A stretch of 64,000 bases of DNA from CAIWHR01 sp963813415. Lineage in GTDB: Bacteria; Pseudomonadota; Gammaproteobacteria; Burkholderiales; Casimicrobiaceae. Made by a program: the position numbers and the translations under genes. The stretch is from the NCBI GenBank assembly GCA_963813415.1, contig CAWEYW010000010.1:186001-250000 (forward strand), in the 5' to 3' direction. Below, piece after piece: positions 15,000 to 24,414 of the stretch (the first letter of the stretch is position 1; every line of letters starts with the position of its first letter). The notes under the pieces are model-generated. The model ran no database searches and was not told the origin of the DNA. It saw nothing but the letters and a program-made list of their open reading frames with translations.

Positions 15000-16970
15000 A
15001 TGGGCACTGGTGTGCTCACGGGACAGGTGTTGCTCGTGTTTGCGATCGCCATTGCCGGGATCTCGATTGCGACGCAATACACAGCGTCGGCGCTCGGGTT
15101 CCAGGCGCGTTTGGGCACGCCCTGGTTTGCGCTGCTGGGGCTTCCGATCTATTACCCTTGGCGCCTCTTCCAGTGGTGGTACTTCTACGACGCCTACGCG
15201 CCACAGGTCTTCTTGCGCGGCGGTGCCATTGCTGCGAGTAGCGGTCTTGCCGGTGCAGCCGCAGCCGTAGGCGCCTCGGTGTGGCGGGCGCGAGTCGCGA
15301 AACACGTCACGACCTACGGATCGGCTCGCTGGGCGGCCAAGCAGGACATTGAGGGCGCCGGACTGCTGAACGCAGCGGGCGTGTTTCTCGGCCGCTTCGA
15401 GTCGCATTACCTGCGGCACGACGGTCCCGAACACGTCATGGCCTTTGCGCCGACCCGGTCAGGCAAAGGGGTGGGGCTCGTGGTGCCCACCTTGCTCACT
15501 TGGCCCGGATCGGCGGTGATCCACGACATCAAAGGCGAAAACTGGCAGCTCACGGCGGGCTGGCGCGCGCGCTTCTCGCACTGCCTGCTGTTCAATCCGA
15601 CGGACCTGCGCTCGGCCGCCTACAACCCCTTGCTCGAAGTGCGCCGCGGGGCCCACGAAGTGCGCGACGTGCAGAACATCGCCGACATCCTGGTGGATCC
15701 GGAAGGGGCCCTGGAGCGCCGCAACCATTGGGAGAAGACCAGCCATGCGCTCCTGGTCGGCGCCATCCTGCACGTGCTCTACGCCGAACCGGATAAGACC
15801 CTCCGCGGGGTGGCGAACTTCTTGTCCGACCCGGCACGCCCCGTCGAGGAGAGCCTGGGGTTGATGCTGCGCACTCCGCATCTCGGGTCGGAGCCACATC
15901 CGGTCGTCGCGTCGGCGGCGCGGGAGGTCCTGAACAAGAGCGACAACGAACGCTCGGGCGTGCTGTCCACCGCGATGAGCTTTCTCGGACTTTACCGCGA
16001 TCCGACCGTCGCGGCCGTGACTTCACGTTGCGACTGGCGCATCGCCGATCTGCTCGATTGCGCTCACCCGGTGTCGCTTTATCTGGTGGTCCCACCCTCC
16101 GACATCAGCCGCACCAAGCCGCTTATTCGCCTGCTCCTGAACCAGATCGGACGGCGGCTCACCGAATCGCTCGACGGTACAGACGGAATTGCGCGGCGGC
16201 ATCGTCTACTGCTCATGCTGGACGAATTTCCGGCGCTTGGCCGACTCGACTTCTTCGAAAGTGCGCTCGCGTTCATGGCGGGGTATGGACTGCGCGCTTT
16301 CTTGATTGCGCAATCGCTGAACCAGATCGACAAGGCGTACGGACCGAACAACGCCATTCTCGATAACTGCCACGTCCGAGTGGCGTTCGCGACCAACGAC
16401 GAGCGGACAGCGAAGCGCATCTCCGACGCTTTGGGTACGGCCACCGAGCTCCGGGCGCAGCGCAACTATGCGGGCCACCGTCTCGCGCCGTGGCTCGGGC
16501 ACCTCATGGTGTCGCGCCAGGAAAGTGCGCGTCCTCTGCTCACCCCCGGCGAGGTGATGCAGCTCCCGCCCGACCAGGAAGTGATGATGGTCTCCGGCCA
16601 CGCACCCATTCGTGCCACCAAGCTCCGCTACTACGAGGATCGCAACTTCACGGCACGCGTGCGCTCAGCACCGACCCTATCCAGCGATCACTACGTTGAT
16701 CGCCCGCAGCCACGTCCGGACGATTGGAGCGGGTTTCCGGCATTGCAGCCGGTCGTGTCTGCAAACGACACCCCGAGTCTGTGGACTGACTGTGCACCCG
16801 ATGCCGACGCACTACGCGCGCCAATGGGCGGCCACGAAGCCGTTGGCGACGCAAGCACGAGCGGCGTGCTGTCGGAAGACGACGAGTTTGCTGCAGCGCG
16901 TTCGGACCGGCGGTTGCGCCAGCTTGCCCGCCTTGCGGCACTCGACCCGAACGATGGGATTCCGCTATGA
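15000..16970 (+). CDS. traG: TraG/VirD4-type coupling protein
   Basis: A 656-residue type IV coupling protein. Two N-terminal membrane segments (about 8-30 and 72-95) precede the ATPase domain. Walker A is PTRSGKGV at 151-158, Walker B is LLLMLDEFPALGRL near residue 400, and the VIHDIKGENW motif is present. It carries the relaxase-DNA complex to the secretion channel. A GGGAGG ribosome-binding site precedes the ATG. It overlaps the following RHH gene by 4 bp and begins the transfer operon. Confidence 0.96.
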   Translation: MGTGVLTGQVLLVFAIAIAGISIATQYTASALGFQARLGTPWFALLGLPIYYPWRLFQWWYFYDAYAPQVFLRGGAIAASSGLAGAAAAVGASVWRARVAKHVTTYGSARWAAKQDIEGAGLLNAAGVFLGRFESHYLRHDGPEHVMAFAPTRSGKGVGLVVPTLLTWPGSAVIHDIKGENWQLTAGWRARFSHCLLFNPTDLRSAAYNPLLEVRRGAHEVRDVQNIADILVDPEGALERRNHWEKTSHALLVGAILHVLYAEPDKTLRGVANFLSDPARPVEESLGLMLRTPHLGSEPHPVVASAAREVLNKSDNERSGVLSTAMSFLGLYRDPTVAAVTSRCDWRIADLLDCAHPVSLYLVVPPSDISRTKPLIRLLLNQIGRRLTESLDGTDGIARRHRLLLMLDEFPALGRLDFFESALAFMAGYGLRAFLIAQSLNQIDKAYGPNNAILDNCHVRVAFATNDERTAKRISDALGTATELRAQRNYAGHRLAPWLGHLMVSRQESARPLLTPGEVMQLPPDQEVMMVSGHAPIRATKLRYYEDRNFTARVRSAPTLSSDHYVDRPQPRPDDWSGFPALQPVVSANDTPSLWTDCAPDADALRAPMGGHEAVGDASTSGVLSEDDEFAAARSDRRLRQLARLAALDPNDGIPL

Positions 16971-17425
16971 CCCGCACCCGTCTGAATGTGTTTCTGCTGC
17001 CCGAGCACGCGAAGCGTCTCGATCAGCTCGCGGCAATGAAGGACGAGTCGAAGTCGGCAATCGTCGCGGCGGCCCTCGCGTCGTTTCTATCAGGCGATGC
17101 GGGCGATCTGCGTGAGGCCGCGACCGCTAAGCGCCTCGACCAAGTGTCCCGTCACCTCGCTCGTCTCGAGCGTGATCAGACCATCCTGATTGAAACGTTG
17201 GCGCTCTATATCCGCCACGACTTCGCCGTGAGCCTTCCGGTACCCGAGCCGCAGCAGGAGGCCGCGCGTGCGCAGGGCAATGCGCGCTTTGCCCAATTCA
17301 TCGAGCAACTCGGGCGCCATCTGCTGCGCGGCAATAGCCTCGTTCGGGAAGTACATGAGGAGTTCTTCCCCGGCGACAGCCTGACAACCCATCCCACGAC
17401 CGCTTCCAGCGAGAGGCCAGCATGA
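16967..17425 (+). CDS. CopG-type ribbon-helix-helix protein of the tra operon
   Basis: A 152-residue protein. The N-terminal MTRTRLNVFLLPEHAKRLDQ and SKSAIVAAALASFLSG form a CopG-like ribbon-helix-helix domain (1-45). A helical, coiled-coil-like segment follows (about 50-120). Located between traG and trbB and coupled to both by 4-bp overlaps. Such proteins are constant members of this operon and may regulate it or act at oriT. Confidence 0.88.
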   Translation: MTRTRLNVFLLPEHAKRLDQLAAMKDESKSAIVAAALASFLSGDAGDLREAATAKRLDQVSRHLARLERDQTILIETLALYIRHDFAVSLPVPEPQQEAARAQGNARFAQFIEQLGRHLLRGNSLVREVHEEFFPGDSLTTHPTTASSERPA

Positions 17426-18405
17426 GTTTGACCGTGCCTGCTGCGACGGCAGCTGGCGTCCTGGATCGTCGGACGCGCATGTTGCGCACGGCGATGGGCC
17501 CAGCGATTGCGGCCGCCCTCGACGATCCTGACGTCGTCGAAGTCCTGCTGAATCCCGATGGCTCTCTTTGGCTCGATCGATTGCGGGCAGGGCGCGCCCC
17601 GACCGGGATCACCCTGTCGGCCGCCGATGCCGAACGCATTATTCGCCTCGTGGCCGCACACGTTCGCGCCGAAGTCCATGCCGGCGCGCCGATCCTCTCG
17701 GCGGAGCTCCCTATTACCGGTGAACGCTTCGAAGGCGTGTTGCCGCCAGTGGTCCGCGCGCCCGCATTCGCAATCCGCAAACGGGCCATTGCTGGCATCA
17801 CTTTAGCGACCTACGTCGCCGATCAGATCCTGACCGAAGCGGAAGCGGGGTACCTGCAGCATGCCGTACGCGAGCGCCTCAACATCCTGATCGCCGGCGG
17901 CACTAGCACCGGCAAGACGACACTCGCCAACGCGCTGCTCCAGGAGATCGCGACGACGGGTGATCGCGTCATCGTGCTTGAAGACACGGTGGAGCTCCAG
18001 TGCGTCGCCGACGACCACGTGCCGCTGCGCACCCATCCCGGTGTCGCGTCGTTGACCGAGCTGGTGCGCTCGACGCTGCGCCTGCGGCCCGATCGGATAG
18101 TGGTCGGCGAAGTACGCGGCGGGGAAGCGCTCGATCTCTTGAAGGCCTGGGGGACCGGCCACCCCGGCGGCATCGCCACGCTGCATGCCGGCTCCGCACA
18201 AGGAGCCCTCACGCGGCTCGAGCAACTGCTGCTGGAAGTGGCGACCACCGTTCCGCGGCCGCTCATTGCGGAAACGATCAACGTCATCGTGTACCTCGCC
18301 GGGCGCGGTCGCAGCCGGCGCGTTGCCGAGATGGTGAGGGTCACTGGGCTCACGTCCAGTGGCTATGCCCTGGAAGCCTGTGTCGCCCAACCCGGAGAAG
18401 CGTAA
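17422..18405 (+). CDS. trbB: TrbB, VirB11-type traffic ATPase
   Basis: A 327-residue VirB11-family ATPase. Walker A GGTSTGKTT lies near residues 159-167, the Asp box VIVLEDTVELQ follows, and Walker B (RIVVGEVRGGEALDLLKAW) plus the His box (TGHPGGIATLHAG) are intact. It powers pilus assembly and substrate transfer as a cytoplasmic hexamer at the inner membrane. Starts in a 4-bp overlap and its TAA shares one base with the trbC ATG. Confidence 0.96.
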   Translation: MSLTVPAATAAGVLDRRTRMLRTAMGPAIAAALDDPDVVEVLLNPDGSLWLDRLRAGRAPTGITLSAADAERIIRLVAAHVRAEVHAGAPILSAELPITGERFEGVLPPVVRAPAFAIRKRAIAGITLATYVADQILTEAEAGYLQHAVRERLNILIAGGTSTGKTTLANALLQEIATTGDRVIVLEDTVELQCVADDHVPLRTHPGVASLTELVRSTLRLRPDRIVVGEVRGGEALDLLKAWGTGHPGGIATLHAGSAQGALTRLEQLLLEVATTVPRPLIAETINVIVYLAGRGRSRRVAEMVRVTGLTSSGYALEACVAQPGEA

Positions 18406-18740
18406 TGACACAAAAGCGTTTTGCAGCAAAAGCGGCTGTCAGTCTTTCCAGCTTGTCGGCATGGCTGGCTTGCGCAACCTATAGCAGGGTCGCGCGGGCG
18501 GCAGGCTCGAGCATGCCATGGGAGGCGCCGCTGAACTCGATTCTGGAGTCGATTCAGGGACCCGTCGCCCGCATCGTCGCCGTGATCATCATCATCGTGA
18601 CGGGGCTCTCGCTCGCCTTTGGCGATACCAGTGGCGGCTTTCGGCGGCTGGTGCAAATCGTCTTTGGGCTGTCGATCGCCTTCGCCGCTTCGTCGTTCTT
18701 CCTGACTTTTTTCAGCTTCGCCGGCGGAGCGCTCGTCTGA
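18405..18740 (+). CDS. trbC: TrbC, VirB2-type pilin
   Basis: A 111-residue pilin precursor. A long signal sequence (about 1-35, ending ARAAG) and two hydrophobic helices (about 55-75 and 82-108) match VirB2/TrbC. It starts inside the trbB stop (taATG). It is the likely substrate of the TraF peptidase encoded upstream. Confidence 0.93.
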   Translation: MTQKRFAAKAAVSLSSLSAWLACATYSRVARAAGSSMPWEAPLNSILESIQGPVARIVAVIIIIVTGLSLAFGDTSGGFRRLVQIVFGLSIAFAASSFFLTFFSFAGGALV

Positions 18741-18994
18741 TGGTCGACGGTTTCGAGGTGCCGCTGCATCGCGCGCTGACTGAACCCATCCTGCTCGGTG
18801 GCGCGCCACGCGCGGTCGCAATTGCCAACGGCACGCTGGCCGCCGCGCTCGCGCTCGGTCTGCGTCTGTGGTTGGTCGGCGCTCTGGTCGGTGCCTGCGG
18901 GCACGCCCTGGCCGCTTGGGGCGCGCGCCATGATCCGCAGTTCTTGCCCGTGTTTTCGCGCCACGCCAAGCAACGCGTGCTGCTCGATGCCTAG
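18740..18994 (+). CDS. trbD: TrbD, VirB3-type membrane protein
   Basis: An 84-residue inner-membrane protein with the VirB3 pattern: FEVPLHRALTEPILLGGAP followed by one or two transmembrane helices (about 28-60). It starts in a TGATG overlap with trbC and ends overlapping the trbE start. Helps position TrbE and the pilin in the mating channel. Confidence 0.93.
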   Translation: MVDGFEVPLHRALTEPILLGGAPRAVAIANGTLAAALALGLRLWLVGALVGACGHALAAWGARHDPQFLPVFSRHAKQRVLLDA

Positions 18995-21420
18995 TGATGA
19001 TGGCCCTGGCGCAATACCGGCGGCGGCCGCCGCTCCTCGCCGACTGGCTGCCCTGGGGCGGGCTCGTCGCACCCGGTGTGGTGCTTAACAAGGACGGGTC
19101 CTTGCAGCGTACTGCGCGATTTCGCGGTCCCGATCTCGATAGCGCGACGGAAAGCGAGCTGGTGGCGATCAACGCGCGGCTCAACAACACCCTGCGGCGC
19201 TTCGGCAGTGGCTGGGCCCTGTTCGTCGAGGCCGAGCGGGTGAGCGCGCCGGCCTATCCCCGCTCGCGATTTGCGGAAGCTTTGTCGTGGCTCATCGATG
19301 AAGAGCGCCGCGCCACGTACGAGGCCGCCGGCAGTCACTTCGAGAGTGTGTATCGGCTGACCCTTCTGTGGTTGCCGCCCGTGGAGGCGGAAGTGCGCGC
19401 CGGACGCTGGTTGCTTGATGAGCCGAGCGCCAAGGCCGTGAACTGGCACGATCAGCTCAACTCCTTCGTCGCCGAAACCGATCGCTTTCGCGGCCTGCTC
19501 GAAGGGGTAGTCAACGAGATCACCTGGCTCGACGACGCCGCGACGCTAACGTATCTCCACAGCACCATCTCGACCGGCACCCATCCGGTCGCCGTACCCG
19601 AGGTCCCGTTTCACCTCGATGCTCTCCTCGCCGACGCCGGGCTCACGGGTGGCATTGCGCCCGTGCTTGGCGAGGAGCACTTGCGCGTGCTCACGATAAG
19701 GGGGTTCCCCGCGTCCACCTGGCCCGGTCTGCTTGACGATCTGAATCGGTTGGGTTTCGGCTATCGCTGGATGGTTCGCTTCCTGTTTCTTTCCAAAACG
19801 GACGCAAACCGCGAGCTCCTTCGGGTACGGCGGCAATGGTTCGCCAAGCGCAAAGGCATCGTCACCCTGCTGCGCGAGACTATCTTCCAGGAGCAGAGCC
19901 CGTTTATCGATTCGGATGCCGCGAACAAGTCCACTGATGCCGATGCTGCGTTGCAGGAGCTCGGGAACGATGACGTGGCTTTCGGTTATCTGACCGCGAC
20001 CGTCACGGTGCGCGACCGTGATGCGGCCGTCGCGCAGCATCGCCTGCTCGCCGTCGAGCGCGTGATCCAAGCCCGCGGCTTCGTCACCATTGCCGAAACG
20101 CTCAATAGCGTGGAGGCGTGGCTTTCGTCACTGCCGGGGCACGTCTACGCCAACGTGCGCCAGCCCGTCGTCTCTACGCTTAATCTTGCCCATATGCTGC
20201 CGCTCTCGGCCGTATGGGCCGGACCCGATCGCAACACGCACCTTGACGGTCCTCCCCTGATTGTTACTCGAACGGAGGGCGCGACGCCGTTTCGCCTGGT
20301 CACTCATATCGGCGACGTCGGTCACACGCTGGTAGTCGGACCCACCGGCGTTGGCAAATCGGTGTTGCTGGCGACCTTGATCCTGCAGTTCCGGCGTTAT
20401 CCGAACTCGCGCGTCTTCGTGTTCGACAAGGGCCAATCTGCCCGTGCGACGGTTCTCGGATTGGACGGCGAACACTACGACCTCGGCGCTGCCGGCGCCG
20501 TTGCGTTTCAGCCGCTCGCGCGCATCGATCAGGAATCCGAGCAGGCGTGGGCGGCGGAATGGATTACGACACTCCTGCTGCACGAGCGGGTCGAAGTGAC
20601 GCCGGAGGTTAAGGGAATGGTCTGGTCCGCGCTTGGCAGTCTCGCGAGTGCGCCGCCGGAGCAGCGCACGCTCACGGGCCTCGCAGTACTGCTGCAGTCG
20701 AACGCCCTTCGCCAAGCGCTGCAACCGTACGTCCTCGGCGGTGCATACGGCCGCCTGCTCGACGCTGATGCCGATCGCCTGGGCACTGCAGCGGTTCAGG
20801 GCTTCGAGATGGAAGAGCTGATGCACGGCCGGAGCGCCGTGCTGCCGGTGCTGTCGTACTTGTTCCACCGACTCGAAGAGCGCTTCGACGGGGCCCCAAC
20901 GCTGCTTGTGCTCGATGAGGCATGGGTGTTCCTCGACGACCCGGGATTTGCCGACCGCATTCGGGAATGGCTGAAGACCCTTCGCAAGCGCAACGTGTCG
21001 GTCATTTTCGCCACGCAGTCGCTGGTTGATGTCGAACGCTCGAGCGTGGCTCCGGCCATTATCGAGAGCTGCGCGAGTCGGATCTTCCTGCCCAATCCGC
21101 AGGCGGCTGAGCCGCAGTTGCACGGCATCTACAAGAGGTTCGGACTCAACGATCGGCAGATCTCCATCATTGCGCACGCCCAGCCCAAGCGCGAGTACTA
21201 CTACCAATCCTGGCTCGGCAATCGCCTGTTCGATCTGGATCTTGGGCCCGTGGCGCTCGCCTTTGCCGCGACCTCGCGGGCCGAGGACCAGCGCGCGATC
21301 GACCGCGTCCTCGAGGCGAGCGGATCGGATGGGTTCGCGGCAAGCTGGTTGCGTGCGCGGGGGCTCGCCTGGGCGGCGGACCTGTTGCCGCAGTCAGCGA
21401 CGGAAGGAGCTCGTCAGTGA
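18994..21420 (+). CDS. trbE: TrbE, VirB4-type ATPase
   Basis: An 808-residue VirB4-family ATPase. Walker A VVGPTGVGKSVL is near residues 447-458, Walker B LLVLDEAWVFLDD near 636-648, and the conserved IFATQSLVDV follows. The GTG at 18994 touches the trbD stop; ATGs at 18997 and 19000 are equally possible starts. It is the largest component of the mating-pair apparatus and energises pilus biogenesis. Intact and of normal length. Confidence 0.96.
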   Translation: MMMALAQYRRRPPLLADWLPWGGLVAPGVVLNKDGSLQRTARFRGPDLDSATESELVAINARLNNTLRRFGSGWALFVEAERVSAPAYPRSRFAEALSWLIDEERRATYEAAGSHFESVYRLTLLWLPPVEAEVRAGRWLLDEPSAKAVNWHDQLNSFVAETDRFRGLLEGVVNEITWLDDAATLTYLHSTISTGTHPVAVPEVPFHLDALLADAGLTGGIAPVLGEEHLRVLTIRGFPASTWPGLLDDLNRLGFGYRWMVRFLFLSKTDANRELLRVRRQWFAKRKGIVTLLRETIFQEQSPFIDSDAANKSTDADAALQELGNDDVAFGYLTATVTVRDRDAAVAQHRLLAVERVIQARGFVTIAETLNSVEAWLSSLPGHVYANVRQPVVSTLNLAHMLPLSAVWAGPDRNTHLDGPPLIVTRTEGATPFRLVTHIGDVGHTLVVGPTGVGKSVLLATLILQFRRYPNSRVFVFDKGQSARATVLGLDGEHYDLGAAGAVAFQPLARIDQESEQAWAAEWITTLLLHERVEVTPEVKGMVWSALGSLASAPPEQRTLTGLAVLLQSNALRQALQPYVLGGAYGRLLDADADRLGTAAVQGFEMEELMHGRSAVLPVLSYLFHRLEERFDGAPTLLVLDEAWVFLDDPGFADRIREWLKTLRKRNVSVIFATQSLVDVERSSVAPAIIESCASRIFLPNPQAAEPQLHGIYKRFGLNDRQISIIAHAQPKREYYYQSWLGNRLFDLDLGPVALAFAATSRAEDQRAIDRVLEASGSDGFAASWLRARGLAWAADLLPQSATEGARQ

Positions 21421-22145
21421 AACTTGCTCGCGCTGCGTTGCTGGGCGCACTGCTGTCGTTTGTTGCAGGTCGCGCCCACGCCGCCATTCTCGTGTTCGAC
21501 CCCGCGAATTATTCGCAGAATGTGCTTACCGCGGCACGCACGCTCGAGGAAGTTCGCAACCAGCTCGTGCAGCTGCAGAACGAAGCACAGATGCTGATGA
21601 ACGATGCGCTGAACCTCACCAAACTGCCGTTCAACATCGTCCCGGAGTTGCGCGCGGCGCTCGCCTCGACCTCCAAGCTGATTCGCGAAGCCGGTGGGCT
21701 CGCCTTCGAACTCCGCAGCGCCCAGCAACGTTTCACGCAGGCCTACCCTCCGCTCTATACACCGGGAACCCCGAGTGGCGCGATGAAGTTCGACGCTGAT
21801 CAGCGGCGGCTGATCTCCTGGGCGTCCGTGTACTCGACCATCAGCATGCAGGCGCAGGCGGCCCAGAATCTCTCTCGCGATGAAGACGCGCTGGCCAGCT
21901 TGATCGATTCCAGCCAAGGCGCAATTGGCGCGCTGCAGGCAGCACAGGCAACCAATCAGTTGCTCGCACTCCACGCACGCCAGCTGATCCAGGCGGAGCA
22001 GGTGCGAATTTCGCAGGACCGCGCTCGCGCAGTAGAGCAGGGCAGGGTGCTCGCCGACGAAGTGCAGGCTCGCGAAGTGCGCCGCCAATTCGTAGGGACC
22101 GGAACGCCGTACACGCCCACCGCGGTGGCCGGCTTTGGCTATTGA
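21417..22145 (+). CDS. trbJ: TrbJ, VirB5-type pilus-tip protein
   Basis: A 242-residue secreted protein with a cleavable signal peptide (MKLARAALLGALLSFVAGRAHA). The mature part begins ILVFDPANYSQNVLTAARTL, the standard start of TrbJ, and contains coiled-coil-like helices (about 40-90 and 130-200). It forms the minor pilus subunit. Overlaps trbE by 4 bp. Confidence 0.95.
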   Translation: MKLARAALLGALLSFVAGRAHAAILVFDPANYSQNVLTAARTLEEVRNQLVQLQNEAQMLMNDALNLTKLPFNIVPELRAALASTSKLIREAGGLAFELRSAQQRFTQAYPPLYTPGTPSGAMKFDADQRRLISWASVYSTISMQAQAAQNLSRDEDALASLIDSSQGAIGALQAAQATNQLLALHARQLIQAEQVRISQDRARAVEQGRVLADEVQAREVRRQFVGTGTPYTPTAVAGFGY

Positions 22146-22155
22146 GGAGATCGAC

Positions 22156-22434
22156 ATGCTGCTTCGCCGTTTATATCTCACCGCAACGGCTGCACTCTTG
22201 CTTGCAGCATGCAGCCCGCATGAGAGCGATACGCCGGATAGCTTGACCAAAGATCCCGCGCGCTTGCGTACCGTGTTGCGCGAGTGTCGCGAGCAGGGCA
22301 CCGGCGCCGATCCGAAGCGCTGCACGGTGGCGAACCAGGCGCTGCGCGAGCGCTTCCACCGGCACGGGCCAGCGGTGTCGCCGCAGAGCGGCGCCGGCGC
22401 GACGTCATCGGCGGAGGCGGCCGGCAATGAGTGA
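22156..22434 (+). CDS. trbK: TrbK-type entry-exclusion lipoprotein
   Basis: A 92-residue lipoprotein with a signal sequence ending in lipobox LLAAC (Cys near 22), then a short Asp/Arg-rich mature region containing CREQGTGADPKRC. This is the pattern of TrbK/EexN entry-exclusion proteins that block transfer into cells already holding the element. A GAGGAGA ribosome-binding site precedes the ATG. It overlaps trbL by 8 bp. Confidence 0.87.
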   Translation: MLLRRLYLTATAALLLAACSPHESDTPDSLTKDPARLRTVLRECREQGTGADPKRCTVANQALRERFHRHGPAVSPQSGAGATSSAEAAGNE

Positions 22435-23710
22435 TCTGGGCGTCATCGATCGCTTTCTGAACGTCTTCACAACTTACATTGATTCCGGCTTCGGTCTGCT
22501 TGGACGCGAGGTGTCGTACCTGAGCGCGACGCTCGTGGTGATCGACGTCACGCTCGCCGGCCTCATGTGGGCCATGGGCGGCGCGGACGACCCGATCGCC
22601 AGGCTGCTGAAAAAAGTGCTCTACGTAGGCGCGTTCGCCTTCATCATCACCAACTTCAATGCGCTGTCGAACATCATCTTTCGGTCGTTTGCCGGCTTGG
22701 GGCTCACGGCATCGCGTACGCCACTATCCGCCGCCGAACTGTTGCAACCAGGACGCCTTGCAAAGGTTGGGGTCGATGCGGCCGCGCCGATCATGACCCA
22801 GATCGGCGACCTGATGGGCTTTCCCGAGATCTTTCTGCACCTAGATGTCGCGCTGGTGCTGTTCCTGGCGTGGGTGGTAGTGATCGTGAGCTTCTTCGTG
22901 CTCGCGGTGCAGCTGTTTGTCATTCTGATTGAGTTCAAGCTGACGACCCTTGCCGGCTTTGTGCTCGTTCCCTTCGCGCTCTGGAACCGGACGGCGTTTT
23001 TGGCGGAGCGCGTGCTCGGCAACGTGGTCTCCAGTGGGGTGAAGGTGCTGGTTCTGGCCATCATCGTCGGTATTGGCACGACCATCTTCGGCGAGTTCGG
23101 ACGCGCTGTGACTGGGGATCCATCGCTCGACCAGGCGCTCGCCGTGATGCTCGCCTCGCTCGCGCTGTTAGGATTGGGCATTTTTGGCCCCGGCATCGCA
23201 AATGGCCTTGTCGCGGGTGCACCGCAACTCGGCGGCGGAGCGGCTGCAGGGACGGCGATTGCAGCGACCGGTCTTGCCGTTGCGGGCACTGCAGCGGCCG
23301 CTGGAGCTAGCCGACTTGTCGGACGCGGGATTACGGCAGTGCGCTCCGTCAGCGCTACAGGCGCTGGGGCCGCGAGTGGTGGAATAGCGCGCGCGCACAC
23401 GGTTGCAAGCACGACAACGGCCGCGTCCACTTCTGCGACCAGCAAGGGACCGGGTTCCGCGACGCCTTCGGCTCCAAGCACCGGAGCTGACGGCCTTAGC
23501 CCTACTGCTGGCCGCGATCAAACGAACGCGACGAATGACAACGCGTCCAGCGAACCGATCGATACTCCACCGGCTTGGGCCCGAACGCTCCGGCGACGGC
23601 AAGCGTTCACGCATGGCATTGCGTCCGCAGCGCAGGCGTTACGCGCGGGCGATCATGGCTCGAGCGGCGCTGCGCCCAAGCTGGGCGATGACGACCGGAG
23701 TGCGTCGTGA
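22427..23710 (+). CDS. trbL: TrbL, VirB6-type membrane channel protein
   Basis: A 427-residue polytopic inner-membrane protein with about six to seven transmembrane helices between residues 25 and 285, including the conserved LAGFVLVPFALWNRTAFLAE block. The C-terminal 130 residues are Ala/Ser/Thr/Gly-rich and low-complexity, as often seen in TrbL. It forms the inner-membrane part of the conjugation channel. Confidence 0.95.
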   Translation: MSDLGVIDRFLNVFTTYIDSGFGLLGREVSYLSATLVVIDVTLAGLMWAMGGADDPIARLLKKVLYVGAFAFIITNFNALSNIIFRSFAGLGLTASRTPLSAAELLQPGRLAKVGVDAAAPIMTQIGDLMGFPEIFLHLDVALVLFLAWVVVIVSFFVLAVQLFVILIEFKLTTLAGFVLVPFALWNRTAFLAERVLGNVVSSGVKVLVLAIIVGIGTTIFGEFGRAVTGDPSLDQALAVMLASLALLGLGIFGPGIANGLVAGAPQLGGGAAAGTAIAATGLAVAGTAAAAGASRLVGRGITAVRSVSATGAGAASGGIARAHTVASTTTAASTSATSKGPGSATPSAPSTGADGLSPTAGRDQTNATNDNASSEPIDTPPAWARTLRRRQAFTHGIASAAQALRAGDHGSSGAAPKLGDDDRSAS

Positions 23711-24414
23711 TCTTCCGCCGCGCGCAACTTCGCTACTCCAGCACGCCGGAACCCGTTACTCCGTACCAGAAGGCAGCACAGGTCTGGGATGAACGCATCG
23801 GGTCGGCACGGCTGCAGGCCCGCAACTGGCGCTTGATCGCATTCGGGTGCCTCGGCCTGGCGATCGCGAGCGCCGGCGGACTGATCTGGCGCGCCGGACA
23901 GTCGCTGGTGACTCCCTATGTTGTCGAAGTGGACAGTGCGGGCCAGGTACGTGCGGTCGGGGAGGCGGCCACGCCGTATCGGCCCACGGATGCGCAGATC
24001 GCGTTTCACCTGGCGCATTTCATCAGCAACGTCCGCTCCCTGGCGATCGACCCTGTCGTGGTGCGCCAGAGCTGGCTCGAGGCGTACGACTATGCGACCG
24101 ATCGCGGTGCGGCGACCCTCAACGACTTTGCGCGTGCAAGCGATCCGTTCAGCCACATCGGCCAGACTTCGGTCGCCGTCGAGGTGACAAGCGTCGTCCG
24201 CGCCAGCGACAACTCGTTCCAGGTCCGCTGGATCGAGCGCACGTACGTGCGCGGTTCGCTTTCCGCTACCGAGCGCTGGACCGCAATACTGACCCTGGTC
24301 ATCCAGCCGCCACGCACCGAAGAACGGCTCCGCCGTAATCCGCTGGGCATCTATGTCGACGGCCTGAGCTGGAGCAAGGAGCTCGGTTCGAGCAACGAAG
24401 GGAAAAAGTCGTGA
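23707..24414 (+). CDS. trbF: TrbF, VirB8-type protein
   Basis: A 235-residue inner-membrane protein with one N-terminal transmembrane helix (about 42-62) and a periplasmic VirB8 domain. The stretches PYVVEVDSAGQV and FQVRWIERTYVRG are typical of TrbF. Overlaps trbL and trbG by 4 bp each. It is an assembly scaffold of the mating channel. Confidence 0.95.
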   Translation: MIFRRAQLRYSSTPEPVTPYQKAAQVWDERIGSARLQARNWRLIAFGCLGLAIASAGGLIWRAGQSLVTPYVVEVDSAGQVRAVGEAATPYRPTDAQIAFHLAHFISNVRSLAIDPVVVRQSWLEAYDYATDRGAATLNDFARASDPFSHIGQTSVAVEVTSVVRASDNSFQVRWIERTYVRGSLSATERWTAILTLVIQPPRTEERLRRNPLGIYVDGLSWSKELGSSNEGKKS